From contig BJKQ01000008.1 in NCBI GenBank assembly GCA_006538405.1, positions 2,728,001 to 2,792,000 on the forward strand: a DNA stretch of 64,000 bases. Direction: 5' to 3'. The notes beneath the pieces were generated by a model. The model was not told the origin of the DNA and ran no database searches. It was given only the letters and a program-made list of their open reading frames with translations. Positions 1 through 13,056 of this stretch are shown in pieces; within the stretch, counting starts at the first letter, position 1, and each line of letters starts with the position of its first letter. The translations under genes and the position numbers were made by a program. Origin of the DNA: Hansfordia pulvinata (lineage: Eukaryota; Ascomycota; Sordariomycetes; Xylariales).

Positions 1-656
<656 letters not shown>

Positions 657-1693
657 TGCAATAAGCCGCCATACAAGTCGTGCTTTGCTAGTGAAACTGT
701 CCGAGCCTCTGCGAAAACGATACACCGGATCGGAGATGCATTGAATCTGAATCCAGAAAGACGAAGCGGCTATCCAAATCAGTTCAGGGGGGCACAGGAT
801 GAGACGCCCCGTGAAGAGAACAGCATAGACGACGTCGGATCCCATCATGAATGAGGCTCCATCAGCCAAGACACTCCACGGCCAGCCCTGTCCGTGTTTT
901 TACAGGCTCTGCATGGCATGACAGCAAGCTCCGGCAATGATTGCCCTCCTAGACGACAGAGGAAGAGGTCGATGGAGCTTGGGTGCTTTTCGCAAATCTA
1001 TCATGATTGACGATGAAAAGTTATGAACGAGCTATTTAACACTCTTTGCCTGTTTGATACTTTCGCATATGGCATGGAAACACCCCGAATGGTGATCTGC
1101 TGGCTAGTCTTGCATATTTCTCGTTGGTCGGTAGACGGGTTGATTGTAATGCTTGGGCCAGCTCTCGGGGTCATGTTATTGTTGCGATGATGAGAAGGAA
1201 AAGCTAGAATGAATAGACATCCTATACTCAACCGCCGCCTCTCTACTAATCACGTTAGATAGCTGTACTGAACCGGGGCCCTTTTGCACCACGTCATTTT
1301 TGCGTCGGCCGAGCAGTTGATGTGCTTGGGACTATAGCACATCACTCCACACGGGCACATACTCGCACAAATAGCCTCGAGCATTGGTCACGGAACGTCT
1401 AGCTTGGCCCTACATTGGAGGATGCAAGCATTCTTGAGGCCACGGCCAGACGTGCGATGGCAAGCAGAGGGACCCGTGCGTCTGCTCTTTGGTTTCATTT
1501 CTCTTGATTTCTCTGCTTCATCTAAAACGCTGACATCAAAGCAAAACACAATTATCGCCAAAGTCTGTCCTCACTCTCAAAACGCCCAACAAATCACTTT
1601 TGTTTTGCTCCGTGCTCGCGCTGGACGCGTTGACTTTCGTCCGTTTCAGACCGAGGCAAGCAAGGCGGCGAACTCAGGCTTGACCAGTGCTGC
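657..1693. other. Intergenic region, convergent 3' flanks
   Basis: About 1 kb between the stop codons of the arginine methyltransferase and of the phosphoacetylglucosamine mutase. Both genes end here. I see no coding signal, RNA gene or repeat of note; the open frames are short and lack family motifs. Confidence 0.6.
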
Positions 1694-3374
1694 CTAAGCC
1701 CCGCCGTACTTCTTCACTACCATGGACACTTTGTTGGCCAGCTCATCGGCCTCGGAGCGCGTCGCGGCCTCGGCATAAACCTGGGTCGGGTGTTAGTTCA
1801 GATCACATCATTCGAGGTAGTGACGGGGTAATACTCACACGGCACGCATTTTCAGTACCACTGGCACGGGCGAAAGACCTCGCATTGGTGTACTTCTTGA
1901 CGTGGGCGTCAATCTCGTCTTGGCAGCCTAGGGGTTGGCTGAGCTTGCGCTCAGCATCAGTCGTCTGGAACAGATCCTTGTCACCGACCTCGACACGAAC
2001 GAGGCGGTTGGGCAGGTCCTGATAGGTCATGGCCCAGTCGCGAAGCGACCAACCCTTGTGGGCGAGGATGACCTCAACCATCAGCATGTCAGAGATAGCA
2101 TCGCCAACGGTCTGGTTGATCAGGTCGCTCAGGGCGGCGAGAGTGTCGAGAGCATCCTTCTGAGCGGGTGACTGGGGCTCAGTCTTCTTGAAAGCCTGGG
2201 TGGCATCAGGGGAGAAGAGGACAGTGCCGTGGCCGTTGGCCTCAAAGTAGACGCCAACGTCAAACGCGCAGGCGGCGTGGTGCAGGTGCTTGACACCAGT
2301 CGGGGTGCAGACGACAGGGGTCTGCAGATGGTGCTCGACGTACTTGGTGCTAGCGCCGTTGGCATACGCCGTCTGGATCACGCCGATGCGGAGAGTCTCT
2401 TCAAGGCCGGCGGCGCGGACGAGGTCAGCAATGAAAGAGGCGGCGAGAGTGGCAATGCGGTCGCCGTCGAACATGAAGAAGCCGGTGTCTGGGTCGAACC
2501 AGTAGTAGATAAGTCTGTCGGCGTCGCCGTCGAGAGAGCACCAACGATCGCCAGGAGCCTGCTTCGGGGAGGGCGGGGCACGCTGGCGAGTCTTGACAAA
2601 GTCGGCGCCGCAGTCAAGGTTGAGGACTTCGGGGCGGAGGACATCGTCGTTGCAAACCTTGACGTTTAGCCCCGACTTGGCAGGGTCGTGGACCTTGAGC
2701 AGGTCGGCGAGCTTGGGACCACCAACGCCATTGGCGCAGTCAACCGAGAGAGAGCCGGAGATCTTGCGACCCTTCAGAGCGCGGTAGAAGGCGTCGACTA
2801 GCTTGGCATGGTAACCAGCCTCACTGACCTCGCCGTAGGCAGTGGGGGTGCCCTCGGTGTTGACGCAGCGGGTCAGGTAGTGCAGCTGGGGGGTGGTGAG
2901 GATCTTGTAGTCAACGAAGACGGCACCGGCAGCAGCGAGGGCGTCGGAGAGGGCCGTGACGAGGGTGATGCCGGAGGGGCGGGTGTCACGGCCGGCAATG
3001 ACCTTGGCCGGGGCGTTGAGGTCGATCTTTTGAGACTCGGCCAGCTTGGAGAAGGTGTCGGCGAGGGCCTCGTGTGAGGGGGCGTTGACAAGCTTTGTGG
3101 CGAGAGCCTCCCAGTCCTGCTCGAGCATGTCGCCCATTGGGTCGACGATCTTGACGCCGTTGTCGACGGCGGGGTTGTGGCTGGCGGTGATCATGACGCC
3201 GATGGCCTGGCCGCCCAGCTTGCGGCTGCGGAGGGCGGCGAGCAGACCGACACGGAAGGTGACGCCGTCGAGGAGATCAGCGCTCATGCGGAAGCCGGCG
3301 GTGCCATACTTGTAGGTGCGGCCGGGAACAATGTCGTGCTTCTGGGAAGCGGCAATGATGGCGTCTCGGTCCAT
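1694..3374 (-). CDS. pcm1: Phosphoacetylglucosamine mutase (Agm1/Pcm1)
   Basis: Interconverts GlcNAc-6-phosphate and GlcNAc-1-phosphate, the step before UDP-GlcNAc for chitin, N-glycans and GPI anchors; cytosolic. Exon 1 is 3374..1839 and exon 2 is 1780..1694, with a 58-nt intron (1781..1838), giving 540 residues, close to yeast Pcm1. The alpha-D-phosphohexomutase landmarks are in order: TASHNP with the phosphoserine at residue 65, the metal loop DGDADR at 282-287, and the phosphate-binding RASGTEN at 503-509. The ATG at 3374 (MDRDAIIAAS) is chosen because the open frame upstream begins only at a GTG and is low-complexity. Without the intron the protein would lose its last 28 residues (VYAEAATRSE to KKYGGA). 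Confidence 0.96.
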
Positions 3375-4065
3375 GGCGATGCGTGGGGAGGGGATGAGGC
3401 TGGTTGAGAGATGGGATGGGTTGGCTGATAGAGGGGGGAGCGTCGGCACAAGCCCGACGGGGAGGAGGGGAGGTTGAGGGCGGGTGAGGAGGGGACGGGG
3501 CCGCGCGCGGGTGGTGGTGGCGTGGTGGTGGGGGAGGGGAACGGACGTTGGGTGGCTCAGCTACCTCCTTCCACGTTGCTGTATACCAATCCACTATCGT
3601 ACCTGCCTACCTTCCTACCTTACTTGTCAGCAATGGAACATTGGTAGTGGCTTGCTGAATCGGGACAGCTCGCCTGGGTCAATGGAACTTGACTTGTTGC
3701 CGTCCCCGGGATGCGGTTTCCATGCAACTGCCCCCAGAACAACGCATGGGTGTTTTCACCATGTTGAGTCGCCCAGTGGATTCTGACGGGAAAGGTAGCT
3801 CCGTACGAGCACGTACCTACCTCATGTAGCTTGCACCTCCTGGAGGTAAGGTACCTTACTCGTCACACGCCTGATCCGAGGCATGTCTATTGGAGGTATC
3901 CAATGGACGGCACCTACGAGCACCATGTACTGAGAATTACCTACCTCCCAGCACAGGCACCTAGCCGGCCCGCCCGCCTCGCGGAGTGCGAAGCGCAGGT
4001 GGCAGTTAGCCGAGAGATCCAACTTCGCCGACAACAGCAACAATTGGAATACGAGGCTTCTGGGT

Positions 4066-4083
4066 CCTACCTCGGTAGGTAGG
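4066..4083. repeat. Short inverted repeat of the CCTACC/GGTAGG type
   Basis: CCTACC and GGTAGG face each other across two bases (4066..4079), followed by TAGG. This is one of many small palindromes made from the same words in the intergenic DNA of this window. I know of no function for it. Confidence 0.6.
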
Positions 4084-5087
4084 CAGAAAGCCTGGGCGGA
4101 ACGGGACGCCCCAACCTGACACTGCTACTTGCCAACATGACACGATGCGATGCGATCCCATCTGACGGGTCCAATACGACCGGCCGAGGGCCGGACCGGC
4201 GCGAGATCCATTGAGCCATTCCAGGCCCGAGACAACCTTGACGCTTGCAACCCTGGATAGACGACCTGCCCATCGGAAGGTCCGATCTGGACCCCTGAGC
4301 GTGCATGACCCTGGCGTACGAGGAGATGGTGCGATATTTACTGACGCCACCTTGAAAGACGAGTAAGCATCAGAGCAGCTTGTAGGTCAGTTAAAAGGTA
4401 CTTGAAGGCACATGTCATCCGGGTAGGCGTGAATGGCAAGGTATCCCGGGGGCAGATGTCTGCAGGCACAGAACACGAAACTGGCATGACTGATCAAGGG
4501 CTAGTTCCTCACAGTCAGTGGAGCTGCCGCAGAGTGCAGATAAAATCAATTACAGTAAGTAAGGTGTGGGGGCCTCAAAAGAATTGGCCTCACGGGTCGT
4601 GTGACAGCTAGACGAGATCTCATCATCGTCGAACATTGGTCCACGGACATCCGTACTCGCACAGAGTACCTTCCCACTGCTCGTCCGTGTAATCGTAGAT
4701 GGCGCCCGCCCCATTAGGCACCCCGTCACAAATTTGGCGGTCTTAAATAAGGTCCATACATGAGGTACGCTGAGGGGGGCCTTATACGGGGAAGGTATGC
4801 TGTACCAATACGAGAACGACGATCTCCTCAAGTCATCTCTCTCGCTTGCTTATGATATAACCTTAGGTATCTAAGCTGCCGGGCTCCCGCGTTCTTCCAT
4901 AATCGAAAAGCGAGTTTTCCGGGCGAAAGATCGTCAAAGGAGGGGCTTGTTCATAGTGGTGTTGGTGTGCTTCAATACGAGTACTCGTAGGTAGAGCGCC
5001 CCTCCTTCAGCCCCGCTTCGGACGTGAGTCGATGTGCCCCGCCCAGTACATTGATGAATGTAGATCCATGTAGCTATTCGTACGGAT

Positions 5088-5101
5088 AGGTACTCGTACC
5101 T
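5088..5101. repeat. Short inverted repeat AGGTAC/GTACCT
   Basis: A 6-bp perfect inverted repeat with a TC spacer (AGGTACTCGTACCT) in the MUS81 upstream region. It combines the TACCT and ACTCGTA words dispersed through the window. Confidence 0.5.
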
Positions 5102-5598
5102 CGTTGCATGTTCAGGTTCTATCCGTACCTTTGTACCTGTGAGCTTTCGGGGTTTGGCCCAACCACATTATAAGATCAATGACTTACCTACCATTTATTG
5201 AAGTAAATATTATTGCTTAAAGTGCGCCCGGGCGACAAGAAGCTGGTGCGTGGTCCTTGCCTGCCTGCTCGCCGTGAGCAGTAGGTAAGTACAGCGAGTT
5301 TAGAGAACGAGACGAGTAACGGCAGCAGCTGCCCCGCTCACGTAAAGTACTAGTACGTTCATGTCACCTGACTTGGCGATCTTCCATCTTCGTGCTACCA
5401 TCCCCAACGCGTCTTGTCGCGTATCAGACCCTTGCTGGCCATCACCAAAACGCCATTATATCGCTTTTAACCCTCACCTTGCACCCCGTCTTCTTTCTTC
5501 TACTGGGATGCCGGGCTTGACCGAGTACTCAGGTCTCCACGCACATTCGAAATCCCCCAAAGCCTTCTGTGGATCGCTCCCTCGCCCTCAAAGACACG

Positions 5599-7344
5599 AT
5601 GGGCGACGAGGAGGAGACCTGCCCCAACCCGCTGTTGCTGGGTTGGGTCAAAGCATGGCTCGACAAAGCACGCGAGCAGAACTCGAAGGGTATCACCACC
5701 TACAGGAATGCCTACCAGTCTCTCAAAGCTTGTCCGATTGTCTTGGATCACCCTTCCCAGGTCAAGCAGCTGAAGGGTTTTGGTGACAAGTTGGCCGAGC
5801 GCCTCACCGAGAAGATGAACGCCCACTGCCAGGAGAACGGCCTGCCTCTACCTGCCCGTAAGAGGTCTGCGCCCGGGGCAGCAGGCGGAGAGCCAGGCGA
5901 CCCAGATCAAGATCCGAAACCGTCGAAGAAACCCAGGACTGCCAAGCCCTACGTGCCCAAGCTCAACTCCGGGCCCTATGCTCTGCTCCTGGGACTCGCG
6001 ACTGTCGCCGAATCCGATAACCAAGGCTTGACCAAGCAGCAGTTAATCGAGGTGGCACAACCCCATTGCGATGCCTCCTTCACTGCGCCACCCGATCCCA
6101 AGAGCTTTTACACCGCATGGAACTCTATGAAGACGCTCCTGTCCAAGGAGCTTGTTCAGGAACGGGGCCGTCTCAAGCGATATCTCTTGACTGATGAAGG
6201 CTGGGATGTGGCCAAGAGAATTCAGCAGACCCTGGATAACGACCAGGTGAGACCCAATCTGCAGTCCACGGAGGAGCGTCAAGGAAACGTGACCCAAGCC
6301 CAACCGCAGGAGCAGCGACCCAGTCGTCCCCTCGCCGACTCACCAGAGCCGGCGAATCCGCCATCCCATTCTGCCGAACTTGTGACGAACGGGGAGGCCG
6401 TTTCTCACGTCTCGGAATTGCCCAGAGTGCAGCCCATCCGCATAAGCCCGGGCTCCTTCACCGTGCACCTGGTGCTCGACAATCGCGAGGTCCGAGCCAA
6501 GACAGATCGCGACTACTTTCAGGAGGAGCTTGCCAAGAAAGGTGTCCGACCCATTGTGAGGCCACTGGAGGTTGGTGACGTAACCTGGGTAGCCAAATGC
6601 CACGATCCGTCCTTCCTATCCAGCCAGGGTTCCGAGGGCGACGAGGTCGTTCTTGACTACATCGTCGAGAGGAAACGGCTGGACGACTTGATCGGCAGCA
6701 TACGAGATGGTCGATTTCACGAGCAGAAGTTCCGACTTAACAAGTCCGGGGTTAAGAACGTGATCTACATAGTCGAGGAATGCTCCATCGACTCACGGAA
6801 CTTCGATCACTGGGAAGCATCTGTCCAGTCGGCCATGGCATCATCTCAAGTTGTCAACGGCTACTTCTTGAAGAAGACTCAGATGGCAGACGACACGATT
6901 CGGTATCTGACGAGAATGACAATGACGCTGAAGAGGAAGTATGAGGCGAAGCCCCTATTTGTCATTCCCACACGGGACATCACTGCCCAAAACTACCTCC
7001 CGTTGCTACGCCACCTCCGCCTCTCGAACCCCGGCGCCGGCTACTACATAAGCTACCCGGCCTTCGCATCCCTGGCTTCCAAGTCCGACCTGACGCTGCG
7101 CGATTTGTTCCTGAAGATGCTCATGACCACCAAACAGGTCACCGGGGAGAAGGCATTGGAGATACAGAGGAAATGGAGAACGCCCCACGATTTTGTCCAG
7201 GCCTTCGAAAGGTGTGGCGAGGGGGACGCAGGGGATAAGAAGAGACGCGACCTGGTCTTCGGACAACTGGGGCAGCTTTATGGGCGCAGGAAGATCACGA
7301 GGCAACTGAGCCATAAGATTGCCGAGGTCTGGGGCGATGCCTGA
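5599..7344 (+). CDS. mus81: Crossover junction endonuclease MUS81
   Basis: Catalytic subunit of the Mus81-Eme1/Mms4 structure-selective nuclease, which cuts 3' flaps and recombination intermediates in the nucleus. It is one exon of 581 residues. The N-terminal helix-hairpin-helix region begins with CPNPLLLGWVKAWLDKAR. A winged-helix-like segment follows (about residues 125-215), then a linker. The ERCC4/XPF nuclease domain starts near residue 289 (VHLVLDNREV) and has the signature ERKRLDDL at 357-364. The last third carries the C-terminal HhH region. The ATG at 5599 is used; the ten extra codons upstream start only at a GTG. The gene ends 76 bases before the riboflavin synthase stop on the other strand, so the 3' UTRs probably overlap. 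Confidence 0.95.
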   Translation: MGDEEETCPNPLLLGWVKAWLDKAREQNSKGITTYRNAYQSLKACPIVLDHPSQVKQLKGFGDKLAERLTEKMNAHCQENGLPLPARKRSAPGAAGGEPGDPDQDPKPSKKPRTAKPYVPKLNSGPYALLLGLATVAESDNQGLTKQQLIEVAQPHCDASFTAPPDPKSFYTAWNSMKTLLSKELVQERGRLKRYLLTDEGWDVAKRIQQTLDNDQVRPNLQSTEERQGNVTQAQPQEQRPSRPLADSPEPANPPSHSAELVTNGEAVSHVSELPRVQPIRISPGSFTVHLVLDNREVRAKTDRDYFQEELAKKGVRPIVRPLEVGDVTWVAKCHDPSFLSSQGSEGDEVVLDYIVERKRLDDLIGSIRDGRFHEQKFRLNKSGVKNVIYIVEECSIDSRNFDHWEASVQSAMASSQVVNGYFLKKTQMADDTIRYLTRMTMTLKRKYEAKPLFVIPTRDITAQNYLPLLRHLRLSNPGAGYYISYPAFASLASKSDLTLRDLFLKMLMTTKQVTGEKALEIQRKWRTPHDFVQAFERCGEGDAGDKKRRDLVFGQLGQLYGRRKITRQLSHKIAEVWGDA

Positions 7345-7420
7345 GCAGAGGGCAATGCAGCCAGTCCTCTCATCCATGGTCTTTCAATCGAGCGGCGGAA
7401 ACATGTTGATATTGTATCGT

Positions 7421-8297
7421 CTACGCAGAGTGTCCCCCCATTGCCTGAGAGATGATGTTCTGCACCATCTTCTCAATGACGGCCTGCATCTGCTCACCAC
7501 CCTGCGAGCCGATGTAGCCCGCCATGGACTTCTCGGCATACTTGGCCAAGACGTCAACCTCGATGTTGACGGTGTCGCCCTTCTTTTTCTGTGCAATCAC
7601 CACCTTTTGCTGGGTGTAGGCAATCAGCATGACCTCCCACCAGCCTTCTTGGTCGTTGACTCGGGTGATGGTCAAACTGGTGCCGTCGATGGCAATGAAG
7701 CCCTTGTGCACGACATAGCGCAAGATTTCGGGCTTGTGGGGGCGGAAGCGCAGAGTGACAGCCTCGCCGTCCTGCTCAATGTTGATGATGTCGGCGACGG
7801 CGTCGACGTGACCCTGGACAAAGTGGCCGCCCATGCGCGTATCGGCACGGACGGCGCGCTCGAGATTGACCCGCGAGTGCTGCTTGAGGCTCCCGAGATC
7901 CGTTAGGCGCAGAGTTTCGGGGGCGACACCGACGGTGAAGCTGGCAGGGCCCGAGGGCCCGCGCTCGAGGTTGGTGGCCGTGAGGCAGACTCCATTTACA
8001 GCAATGCTGTCGCCGAGCTGCGCATCCGAGAGGAGCGTGGAGGCCTCGGGCAAGACAATCTTGAGGGTGGTGCCAGTCTCTGGGTTAGGGTCCAGCTTGT
8101 CGACCACTGCGGAGGATGGCCACGTATCGAGTTAGTCAAGTCAAGCATGAGAAGGGGGTGCCGTTATTGATTTGATAGACGTGCCAATCCGGTCGTCCCG
8201 CTAGATCAAGGTAGGGCGGGCAGGGTTGTGCAAGAGGGCTTCCATCGAGATTACAGAGATTCATACCTCCAATCTCCTCTACCAACCCCGTGAACAT
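7421..8297 (-). CDS. rib5: Riboflavin synthase (alpha chain)
   Basis: Final step of riboflavin synthesis: two 6,7-dimethyl-8-ribityllumazine molecules give riboflavin and the pyrimidinedione. Exon 1 is 8297..8267 and encodes MFTGLVEEIG, the conserved start of the family. Exon 2 is 8106..7421, after a 160-nt intron. The product is 238 residues, the same length as yeast Rib5. Two lumazine-binding repeats are visible: the first around GDSIAVNGVCLTATN, the second around GFIAIDGTSLTITRV. The long exon alone would start at a GTG and lose the catalytic N-terminus, which is why the short exon was sought. Confidence 0.96.
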
Positions 8298-9866
8298 GGT
8301 AGCGGTGGTCCAGTGATTCTGACTGAGGGAAGCGACCTGACAGTGGCGAAGCTACTGAAGAGCTCTGAAGGTGGGTGGTGGTGGGTTGAGAAAGCAGCGG
8401 CACTCGAATATGTCGTGACTCGGAGAGGGACTAAGAAATGGTTCAAGAGAGGATGACGTTCCAGGTAGACGACGAGGCTCGGACCCCGCCGAGTACTCCG
8501 GATAACCTTTGCGACTACTACTTACCTCAACGAGGGGTCCCGGTATATTTGCCTTTCTGCCAGAGCCCCCGGCAGTCCGACGCAGGGTGGTAGGGCTGTC
8601 AATCGGAGAACCCCGCCGCCCGCAGAGGGCTGTGAGACAGCTTACGAGTGCGCTACATGTACCTTGGAGGGGACACACGCGATGTATAGGGTACCTCGGT
8701 GGGAAGCGAAACTACATGTAGGTCGCCACCCACTGACTGGCTTACCGGCCGGCTGTGACAGCTACGAGAATCATAAGGTATGCTGCTTCATTTTTGACTG
8801 CGTTTTCCACTACGAATCCGGCTGAGGCATACTCGTACGCTCCAGTCTGGGCGCACGGTATCTACGGTGTGAAGTTGCGACTGCGGAGCATGTGCCTCTC
8901 GCACGGGGAATGTAGAGCGTTGCAGACTGGGATTTGGTGCGTGGTCCCCGAGAAGGTGAAAAGGTCGCTCTAGGGAACAGACGATGCTTCGTTGGGACCT
9001 TGACGGGTTTCCGAGAACCTACAGGACTCGTGCGAGCATATTGCGATGCCGGATGCGGACGAGGCCTCAACGAGGCACGAGGTGCGTCGATTGGAGTCGA
9101 ATATGTACTTGGTCTCGTTCCATGACCGTCACCATTACACACTGTTGGGCGGATGAGGCTGATGCCTCATGTTACTCCAAAGAGACCGAGCGCTCTCAAT
9201 GTTATGCTTTGCATATAATCAAGACATTCCGTCCCGTCTCACACATGTATTGTATGGCACCCTAGAAACACATTGAAGTCCGTTCCCTGATGAAGATTAC
9301 TGCTCCAGAAGAGACGGGGTGGATATCTTCAACAGTGAAGTTCGTAGCTGGAGCTTGGCACGCTTGGTACGTGCCTGGTGTTTTCGCCAGCGCATCTCGT
9401 CTCCAGCTGCCTCGGACGGCGCCGTCCAGCAGGTACCCAGTAGGTACAAAATCTACCTGGGGATCTGTATCTGGAATATAAGGTACTTGAAGTTATTCTG
9501 TCCCGTCGGTAAGGAGTACCTGCCCGACGAGCAGTAGAAGACCCATATACAAACAAGTACATCCGCAGAGCAGGAATGACATTAGTAAGGCCATTAAAGT
9601 GGAAGCTGCGGGTGCACGCTGGCATCAGCAGCAATCGGTAGCACTGGCGGCGCGGCGGCGGCTTCGCGCAAGCAGAAATCCTTCCAGTCAGGGTTCCCAA
9701 TCATTGGCGGCCAAAACCCCCTGCTCCTGGCCGACTCCCTAACAACTCGCGATCCGGCTCGCCTCGCCTCGCCTCGCCTCGCCCCCCTGACTTGCGGTCT
9801 CGCTCTTCTCCCACCACCCTGCGCCATGCTCATCACTCTTGGTCGCCGCGCGTGAAGTGAACCACC
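8298..9866. other. Intergenic region, divergent promoters (RIB5 / PER1)
   Basis: About 1.6 kb between two divergent start codons. There are scattered ACTCGTAC and GTAGGTAC words and, just before PER1, a GC-rich leader with a GCCTC pentamer run. The open frames are short, overlap on both strands and show no motif. Confidence 0.55.
9761..9780 (+). repeat. (GCCTC)4 microsatellite
   Basis: Four perfect GCCTC units, preceded by a GGCTC variant, about 90 bases upstream of the PER1 start codon. It is probably part of the promoter or 5' leader. Confidence 0.85.
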
Positions 9867-11157
9867 ATGAGACTCTTCCCGTCTGCCACAGCCGCCACCA
9901 CAACCACGACCGCGACGACACCCACCACGCTTTCCGGCACACCGCGGCTGCTGCTGCTGCTGCTCCTCGCGTCATGCCTGCTCCTCGCCCCAGTCCGCGC
10001 CTCGGTCGGTGATCGCTTGCCTTCATTCAAGGAATGCGTCAAGGTACGTTGCTCGCCTTTGGCTCGCGATTTATGATCGCCAGCCAGCCCGCCGCCCAAT
10101 ATTGCACCTCGCTGACCCGATCGTTCCGCCCACGCCAAACAGATCTGCAAAGCTGAGAATTGCGACCCCAACGAATATCCAACCCCCATCCGTAAGCCGC
10201 CGCCTTCCTGTCCAATCGAGTCCAATCGCGACAAACCCATCGCCGACCCCGACTGACCCGGCCCAGCTCTGCACCACCGCCTTCTCCTCTGGACATGCCC
10301 TTCGGAATGCGACTACACCTGCCAGCACATCGTCACGGCCCGCCGTCGCGCGAACGGTGAGCCCGTCACTCAGTTCCACGGCAAGTGGCCTTTCCTGCGC
10401 ATGCTTGGGGTTCAGGAGCCCTTCAGTGTCCTCTTCAGCGTCGGCAACCTCTTGGCCCACCACAATGGCCTGCGCCGCGTCCAGCAGCAGGTTCCTCCTG
10501 ACCACCCCTTGCGCCCTTTCTACATGCTCTTTGCCCAGATGGGCATCGTGACCTGGATCTGCAGCTCCATCTTCCACACGCGCGACTTCCCCGTCACCGA
10601 GCAGATGGATTACTTTGCTGCCGGCGGCGGTATCCTCTGCGGCCTCTACATTGCCACCGTCCGCGTCTTCCGCCTCGACCTCCCCACCCCGCGCCGCCGC
10701 TCTGTCCTCCGCGCCTGGACAGGCACCTGCTGTGTCCTTTACGCGCTACACGTCGCCTACCTCAAGCTCTGGCGCTGGGACTACACCTACAATATCGTCG
10801 CCAACGTCATTGTTGGCCTTCTGCAGAACTCGCTCTGGTCTTACCTGAGCATCGCCAAGTGGCGCGAGACCCGCCGCGCCTGGACCATGCTTCCCGGCAT
10901 CTTTGTCGCGTGGGTCATGACGGCCATGAGCTTCGAGCTGTTTGATTTTCCTCCTCTTTGGAGCTCCATAGACGCCCACAGCCTGTGGCACCTTGGCACC
11001 ATTATTCCCACCGTCCTTCTCTTCAAGTAAGCCTGCTGAACTCTAACGCCTGCGATGGTCCCTTCTTGCTAATCATAACTCCACCACGCACAGCTTCATG
11101 ATCAAGGATACACAAGAAGACACCGCGAGGTCTAGAATAAAGGAGTTCAAGGCTTAG
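9867..11157 (+). CDS. per1: PER1/PGAP3-family GPI-anchor remodelling protein
   Basis: Endoplasmic reticulum membrane protein of the Per1/PGAP3 (CREST) family, which removes the sn-2 acyl chain from GPI lipids. There are four exons: 9867..10043, 10143..10191, 10267..11026 and 11094..11157, giving 349 residues. A signal peptide is clear (leucine run at residues 28-40, then APVRAS). The Cys-rich luminal segment follows: GDRLPSFKECVK, ICKAENC and LLLWTCPSECDYTCQH. Seven membrane segments follow, with NGLRRV, SIFHTRDFPVTEQMDY and the WSSIDAHSLWH motif near the end. Exon 2 has only 49 nt. The last exon gives NFMIKDTQED with a lysine-containing C-terminus. The leucine run is coded by CTG repeats (9948 onward). 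Confidence 0.93.
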
Positions 11158-13056
11158 GCAACGGCGGTTAGTTGGTCTGTAACTCTTAGCTATACTAGTA
11201 ATTCTTGTACAAAGCCTGGCATTGAGCTACAACCCAGTTCGGTCTCGCGCTCATCTCATGTGCCCTCCGTAGTCGTTTGGCTATCCCTACAAACAAGAGG
11301 TGTGTCGGGGCTTATCACGGGGTTTTATCAGAATTTGGTCCATTGGTGATGGGGCCAGACAGTATGGTGGTGATTCGTATTGGTTATATATTCGGTTTTA
11401 AATACGGCTATGCATGCCAGCCTCCCAACAACCTGCGGGTCTTGCCTCTGGGAGGCAGCCTCGTCCAGACCTACCTGATTCGCCGGCAAACTGCATTCAG
11501 TAGACGATTGCGACATTCTGGGCTTTGTGTCTGGTTCTGAACGTCGCGCCATGTTAGCGAGAGCTCTTGCGGATCCAAGGAGCCAGGGCATATGCAGATT
11601 GGGCAATGGAGGGAAAGGGGTATTCGAGTGGTGATCAACAACAAGCGTGCCCGACAGTACATCAGAAACCAAAGTAATCTAAGCATAACGCGCCGCCACC
11701 TCGCCGCCGGGCAGGACGCGTCCGCCTGGGCAACCGAGCACCGCGGCAGCACGTGACGATGCACACGCGGCGCCCATACGGCTCAGGCGGAAAACACGGC
11801 CCGCGCGCGACGGTCCGGCCGGGAAGGGGGCCGAGGAGAGAGAGCAAAAGGGGCAGAATCCCCGATCGCGCTTCCCTCCCCGGTGACCCCGACGGTGGTC
11901 TAATACGGCTCTTCCTATAATTATTGATATCGGTTTGACGCTTGCGGCGTCGAAATCATCATGGTACTCGGGACGCTTTGTCGGATCTTTGCTGTCGGGT
12001 GTTGGGGCATAGCGGGTGGACTGGGCAGTGGGTGGTCGACGAGGGCGGTCGAGGTCGAATCGCGGTGGGAGGACAGGCAAGAAGTCGAGTCAAGCCAGTC
12101 TTGCGAGGTATGCCGAAGCAGACAAAAGAGAAAGGAACTTACCCTTTGCACACCAATGGCCTGCATTCCATAAGCCCAGGTAGGATACACTGGGTTAAGG
12201 CCGTAGAGGTGGACTGGGAATGGATGGATGGAATTAACAGGCAGCGGGCGCCGGCAGCGCGTCGCGTGGTGCTTAGCAAGGTGAGGTGAGTACGAGAGGT
12301 ATGTAGGTAGCAACAGAGTCTGGAGAAAAATTCATGGACGAGGCAGAGGAGATAAGGCGGTGGAGCGCGGACCTCTAGGTACCGATTTGGAAGTTACGGA
12401 GTACGAGTACCTTGTGGCGGGGCGCGTGCCGCACCTGGCGGAAACTGAGCTGCCAGCTGACCAGGCAGCAGCAGAGCCGCAGGTGAAAGTGGCACCCTCC
12501 GCTTGCGTGCCGTTTGCTCCCACTGAACAATGCGATTAAACTCACCTCGGCTCGGAGACACACGTACGGTTGGGTGAAAAACTTCAATGTAAAGTGGCCT
12601 GATGTAGTGAAAATGGATTTGCGGATTTCAATTGCTTGTGCCAGGACGTGCATCAAAATGCATCATATCGAAGTCCAACATTCGATTCTTCTTTGGATCC
12701 AGTAACTATAGCTATGTCGACCGTCGCTTGCGGTTCGTAATGTCAAGAAGCGACAAAACGTATTGTACTCTTCAACGCATCTTATATCCTCCTTGCTCGC
12801 GGCGCCATGAAAGAGAATCATCCAGGCTCAATCAATCCGTAAATCGCGGCAAGAAAAAAAACATCCCGTACAGGTGCTCCCAAGCCCTCGCCGTTGTAAA
12901 CATTTCGCGACCCCAAGCCCGTCCTTCGTTATTATCGTCAAATCGTGAAAAGGGCAGAATAGCCCAATATTAATGGCATTCCAGCCGAAATCCCTCGTGG
13001 CAATCTTGAGCCTCATGGTGTAATGTAAGAAAGTAGCAGACCTCATGGCCAGTTTC
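11158..13056. other. Intergenic region, convergent 3' flanks
   Basis: About 1.9 kb between the PER1 stop and the stop of the C2H2 regulator. The last 500 bases are more AT-rich, as expected for 3' flanks. I found no coding signal or RNA gene. Confidence 0.55.

Larger units (their letters stand above)
3375..5598. other. Intergenic region, divergent promoters (mutase / MUS81)
   Basis: About 2.2 kb between the start codons of the mutase (-) and MUS81 (+), so both promoters lie here. The first 200 bases next to the mutase are C/G-rich with purine-pyrimidine runs, as often seen in fungal 5' leaders. The middle holds many copies of the short words GTAGGTA/TACCTAC and ACGAGTA/TACTCGT, some as inverted pairs (4066..4083, 5088..5101). 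I find no convincing gene. Confidence 0.55.
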
